Source: JAKJGA01 sp029554345
GTDB lineage: Bacteria > Spirochaetota > UBA4802 > JAFGJZ01
Assembly: GCA_035395685.1 (NCBI GenBank)
Contig: DAOPBR010000031.1
Location: 1 to 35,183 of the forward strand
Length of the DNA stretch: 35,183 bases
Direction of reading: 5' to 3'
The notes beneath the pieces were generated by a model that saw only the letters and a list, made by a program, of their open reading frames with translations, searched no databases and was not told the origin of the DNA. Shown piece by piece: positions 32,248 through 35,183 of the stretch. A program made the position numbers and the translations under genes. Positions within the stretch are counted from its first letter, which is position 1, and each line of letters starts with the position of its first letter.

Positions 32248-33783
32248 TTAAACTCCTTTTGCAGAAGATAAGATCGCGGACATAATTGACTCCTGAGTAG
32301 CCTGTTCTTTGGTAAACTCAGCAACAATCCTGCCGTCATACATAACATAAACCCTGTCGCACATGCCTAATATTTCAGGCATTTCCGAGGATATCATCAA
32401 AACACTTTTACCCTCAGCTACGAGCTGATTCATGATCGTATAGATTTCATATTTAGCACCCACATCAATGCCTCGCGTAGGTTCATCCAGCATTAAAACG
32501 TCCGGATCAGCAAACATCCATTTACTTAATAGAACTTTCTGCTGATTACCGCCGGATAGACTTCCAACATTCTGCATGACATTTGAGCATTTAGTGTTTA
32601 ACTTTTGTTTGTATTCATTTGAAACTTTGACTTCGAGATCAAGATCAAGAACATTGTATTTACTTACTTTGTCCATTTTAGCCAAAGTAGTGTTTATGTA
32701 AATAGGATTATTCAACAGCAAACCTTCATCTTTTCGATCTTCAGTCACATAAGCTATCTTTTCTTTAATTGCTTCTTTTATGCTGTTCAATTGTATTTTC
32801 TTTCCATTGAGTATCAACTCACCGGAAATTTTCTGACCGTAACTTTTACCAAAGATACTCATCGCCAACTCTGTGCGCCCAGCGCCCATTAAACCGCTGA
32901 TGCCGACAATTTCGCCCTTGCGTAATGTCAGATTAACGTTGTCACATACTTTTTTATCTTCATAAAGCGGATGATAAACATTCCAGTTTTTTACTTCTAA
33001 GCATACTTCGCCGATAGACGTATTTCTTTTTGGGAAACGGTCTGTCAGTGTACGACCTACCATCGCGGTTATGATATCATCTTCTGTAAATGAATCAGTT
33101 TTTTTATCAAGATTTTTGATTACCGCGCCGTCGCGTATTACTGTTATTTTATCCGCAATGTATTCAACTTCATTAAGTTTATGGGAAATTAGAATTGAAG
33201 TTACTCCCTTCTGTCTCAAATCAAGAAGAAGATCCAGAAGTTTTCTTGAATCCGATTCATTCAAAGAGGCTGTAGGCTCATCAAGAATAAGCAGTTTTAC
33301 ATCTTTAGCCAAAGCTTTTGCAATTTCAACCAGCTGCTGTTTCCCTACACTAATATCTTTTACGAGAGTACGGGAAGATTCATTCAGACCTACAAGCTTA
33401 AGATAGGAGTCAGCCTTTGCAAAAGTCTCGTCCCAATCGATATTAACATACTTACCTCTCTCGTTTCCGAGAAACATGTTCTCTCCGATAGAAAGTAAAG
33501 GAACAAGCGCCAGTTCCTGATGTATAATTACAATTCCTACATGCTCACTATCTCTGATCGTATTGAACTTGCAGTGTTTTCCTTCATATTCAATATCACC
33601 AACATATTCATTATGCGAAAATACACCGCTCAAAACATTCATCAATGTTGACTTACCGGCTCCATTCTCACCGACAATCGCGTGAATTTCACCTTTTTCA
33701 ACCTGTAAGCTAACATTATCCAGTGCTATTGCTCCGGGGAAAGTTTTGGTGATATTATTCATCTTTAAAAGTGTTTGCGCCAA
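32248..33783 (-). CDS. gguA: Sugar ABC transporter ATPase, two-domain (GguA/XylG-like)
   Basis: A 511-residue cytosolic ATPase with two fused nucleotide-binding domains. Domain 1: Walker A GENGAGKSTLMNV, Q-loop IIHQELALVPLL, signature ISVGKQQLVEIAKAL, Walker B LLILDEPTASL. Domain 2: GLMGAGRTELAMSIFG in place of Walker A (degenerate, as usual in this family), signature LSGGNQQKVLLSKWM, and VLMLDEPTRGIDVG. This is the common layout of ribose/xylose-class importers. The start is TTG: GGAGGG lies about four bases upstream, whereas the first ATG, seven codons in, has no ribosome site. The operon order is binding protein, ATPase, permease. Confidence 0.93.
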   Translation of the reverse strand: MAQTLLKMNNITKTFPGAIALDNVSLQVEKGEIHAIVGENGAGKSTLMNVLSGVFSHNEYVGDIEYEGKHCKFNTIRDSEHVGIVIIHQELALVPLLSIGENMFLGNERGKYVNIDWDETFAKADSYLKLVGLNESSRTLVKDISVGKQQLVEIAKALAKDVKLLILDEPTASLNESDSRKLLDLLLDLRQKGVTSILISHKLNEVEYIADKITVIRDGAVIKNLDKKTDSFTEDDIITAMVGRTLTDRFPKRNTSIGEVCLEVKNWNVYHPLYEDKKVCDNVNLTLRKGEIVGISGLMGAGRTELAMSIFGKSYGQKISGELILNGKKIQLNSIKEAIKEKIAYVTEDRKDEGLLLNNPIYINTTLAKMDKVSKYNVLDLDLEVKVSNEYKQKLNTKCSNVMQNVGSLSGGNQQKVLLSKWMFADPDVLMLDEPTRGIDVGAKYEIYTIMNQLVAEGKSVLMISSEMPEILGMCDRVYVMYDGRIVAEFTKEQATQESIMSAILSSAKGV

Positions 33784-33871
33784 TTTTCCCTCCGATTTCC
33801 AGTCAGGCAGTTAAATAATTATTCTTATTTGAACCGTTTATTATTTCTGACCGTATCATTGTAAATTGAAT

Positions 33872-33933
33872 AAAGTGCGATACCGTCCAGCCGGAAGTGT
33901 TTTTCGGTCCAAAACTGGCTAAAAACGCACTTT
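33872..33933 (-). promoter_or_regulatory. Folded spacer element upstream of the ATPase gene
   Basis: Eight-base arms AAAGTGCG (33872-33879) and CGCACTTT (33926-33933) close a domain of 46 bases that itself contains CCAG/CTGG and CCGG-type pairings. It sits about 90 bases before the TTG start of gguA, in the transcript. Function unknown; it could be a regulatory RNA structure or a small repeat. No known riboswitch consensus was recognised. Confidence 0.4.
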
Positions 33934-33969
33934 TCATATAACCATTATAAATCCATCATCAAGTTATTA

Positions 33970-34003
33970 ATTCGGAGTCTGATTATAAAACCAGACTCCG
34001 AAT
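33970..34003 (-). promoter_or_regulatory. Intercistronic stem-loop after the binding-protein gene
   Basis: ATTCGGAGTCTG (33970-33981) pairs perfectly with CAGACTCCGAAT (33992-34003) around a ten-base loop. No T run follows on the minus strand, so it is more likely an mRNA-stabilising or partial-termination hairpin that keeps the binding protein more abundant than the ATPase and permease. Confidence 0.6.
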
Positions 34004-34028
34004 GTAACTTAATGATTATGAAAGCCTA

Positions 34029-35105
34029 TTACTTAACTTTCAAATCGTCTTCTTTGTAATATCCTGTATCAATCAAAAGCTTCTTGTAGTTGTCAACAGT
34101 TGCAAAAACCGGTTCGCAAAGGAATGAAGGAACAACCTTAACTCCGTTGTTATAAGTTTTTGTATCATTAACATCAACCTGTTCGCCTTTGATGATCTGG
34201 CTTGTCATTTTAACAACCTGCTCAGCAAGAGTACGAGTATCTTTGAAGATAGACATAGCCTGCTGACCTTTAAGCATATTGATTACAGATGTTTTATCGC
34301 AATCCTGACCAGTGATAAGAGGGAAATTATCTTTAGTATAACCAGCACCTACAAGTGCGTTTGTAATACCCTGAGCAACGGAGTCATTTGAAGAATAAAC
34401 TGCATGAAGTTTAGTTCCTTTAGGACCATAACCGTTCTGAGTTATAAGATTTTCCATACGTTTCTGAGCTTCTTCAGTTGACCAGTTCTGAGTCGCAACC
34501 TGAGCTTTTGAAATCTGACCTGATTTTACAACAAGAACTTTCTTGTCGATATAAGGTTTTAGAATGCTCATAGCTCCGCCGAAGAAGAAATTGATATTGT
34601 TGTCATCTGGAGAACCAGTGAACAATTCAATATTGAAAGGACCTTTTTCGCTGTCCAGCTTCAACGCATTTTTAAGGAATTCTCCCTGAATTGTACCGAC
34701 TTTGAAATTGTCAAATGTTGCATAATAAGAAACAGCATCACTGTTCATTATTAAACGGTCATAAGCAATTACCGGTATATTTTTCTGTTTTGCAGTTTTA
34801 AGAACTTCAGTAAGAGAAGAACCGTCAACTGCTGCGATAACAATTACCTTACAGCCTGTTGCTATCATGTTTTCAATCTGAGCAACCTGAGTAGGGATGT
34901 CATTATCACCCGCATACTGAAGATCAACATCGAAACCAGCTTTTTCAAACTGAGCTTTCATGTTAGATCCATCCTGGTTCCAACGCTGTAGAGACTGTGT
35001 TGGCATAGAGATACCAACCTTCTCTCCGGAACCGCCTTTTTTGCATCCCGCGAAAGCTGCAAAGAAAACAGCAAACACGGACAATGTAGCGAGAAACTTT
35101 TTCAT
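34029..35105 (-). CDS. chvE: ChvE-like multiple-sugar-binding lipoprotein
   Basis: The 358-residue substrate-binding protein of the sugar ABC transporter. The signal ends in the lipobox AFAGC (about residue 20), so it is lipid-anchored rather than freely periplasmic. The ligand-binding fold is of Peripla_BP type. The segments VGISMPTQSLQRWNQDG, DLQYAGDNDIPTQVAQIENM, IPVIAYDRLIMNSDAVSYYA and TFDNFKVGTIQGEFL closely parallel Agrobacterium ChvE, which binds galactose, glucose, arabinose and xylose and also acts as a sensor partner. The specificity here is unknown. AAGGAG eight bases before the ATG is strong. It is the first gene of the operon; the promoter should lie at 35106-35183 or beyond, where I see no clear boxes. 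The next gene is 245 bases away across two hairpins. Confidence 0.9.
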   Translation of the reverse strand: MKKFLATLSVFAVFFAAFAGCKKGGSGEKVGISMPTQSLQRWNQDGSNMKAQFEKAGFDVDLQYAGDNDIPTQVAQIENMIATGCKVIVIAAVDGSSLTEVLKTAKQKNIPVIAYDRLIMNSDAVSYYATFDNFKVGTIQGEFLKNALKLDSEKGPFNIELFTGSPDDNNINFFFGGAMSILKPYIDKKVLVVKSGQISKAQVATQNWSTEEAQKRMENLITQNGYGPKGTKLHAVYSSNDSVAQGITNALVGAGYTKDNFPLITGQDCDKTSVINMLKGQQAMSIFKDTRTLAEQVVKMTSQIIKGEQVDVNDTKTYNNGVKVVPSFLCEPVFATVDNYKKLLIDTGYYKEDDLKVK

Positions 35106-35183
35106 GCTAATTCTCCTTTAATTTTTTTAATACAACATCACAGCATTCTTTATTCGAAACGTCTTATGACTAATTGTATCCTC

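Overview
The window looks like about 35 kb of chromosome from a diderm, flagellated bacterium, most likely a spirochaete (Spirochaetota). The evidence is a fliK-flgD-flgE hook cluster whose FlgE carries a Lys and a Cys-Asn pair with the 13-residue spacing known from the lysinoalanine cross-link of Treponema hooks, a BtuB-type outer-membrane receptor, many signal-peptide proteins and lipoproteins, and moderately AT-rich DNA. Genus and species cannot be told from the sequence.

Layout. Bases 1-2210 are accessory: a possible IS end, two AT-rich genes for secreted proteins of unknown function, a decayed gene relic, and an intergenic repeat full of small hairpins. Bases 2213-6105 hold pyruvate kinase, a LolA-like envelope protein, and a coupled pair of an RsbW-type ATPase and a LOG-family protein. 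tRNA-Leu and tRNA-Cys follow on the minus strand, then gpmI-purF. Bases 9527-13627 hold a membrane-bound SpoIIE-type phosphatase, a 73-residue Sm-like protein and a large TPR protein. Bases 13806-17553 are a cobalamin-riboswitch-controlled btuB and, divergently, a small TonB-receptor-like protein. Bases 17544-21809 are envelope genes on the minus strand: a polysaccharide deacetylase, a TPR protein and three lipoproteins, one with four PPC-type repeats. tRNA-Gly, a UDP-glucuronate 4-epimerase-like enzyme, an exported protein and cinA follow. Bases 25418-28880 are fliK-flgD-flgE, facing a methyl-accepting chemotaxis protein. The window ends with a ChvE/GguA/GguB-type sugar ABC transporter operon.

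How the parts fit. The ABC transporter, GpmI and Pyk point to sugar import and glycolysis. The chemoreceptor and hook genes point to chemotaxis, and a ChvE-like binding protein could serve both transport and sensing. The RsbW-like ATPase and the SpoIIE-like phosphatase are the two opposing enzyme types of a partner-switching pathway, although no STAS antagonist or sigma factor is present. Riboswitch control of btuB shows that B12 is scavenged. No CRISPR array, rRNA, prophage or complete insertion sequence was seen. The least explained parts are the PPC lipoprotein operon, the Sm-like small protein, the reduced receptor beside btuB, the hairpin-rich repeat at 1868-2216 and the folded spacers in the sugar operon.
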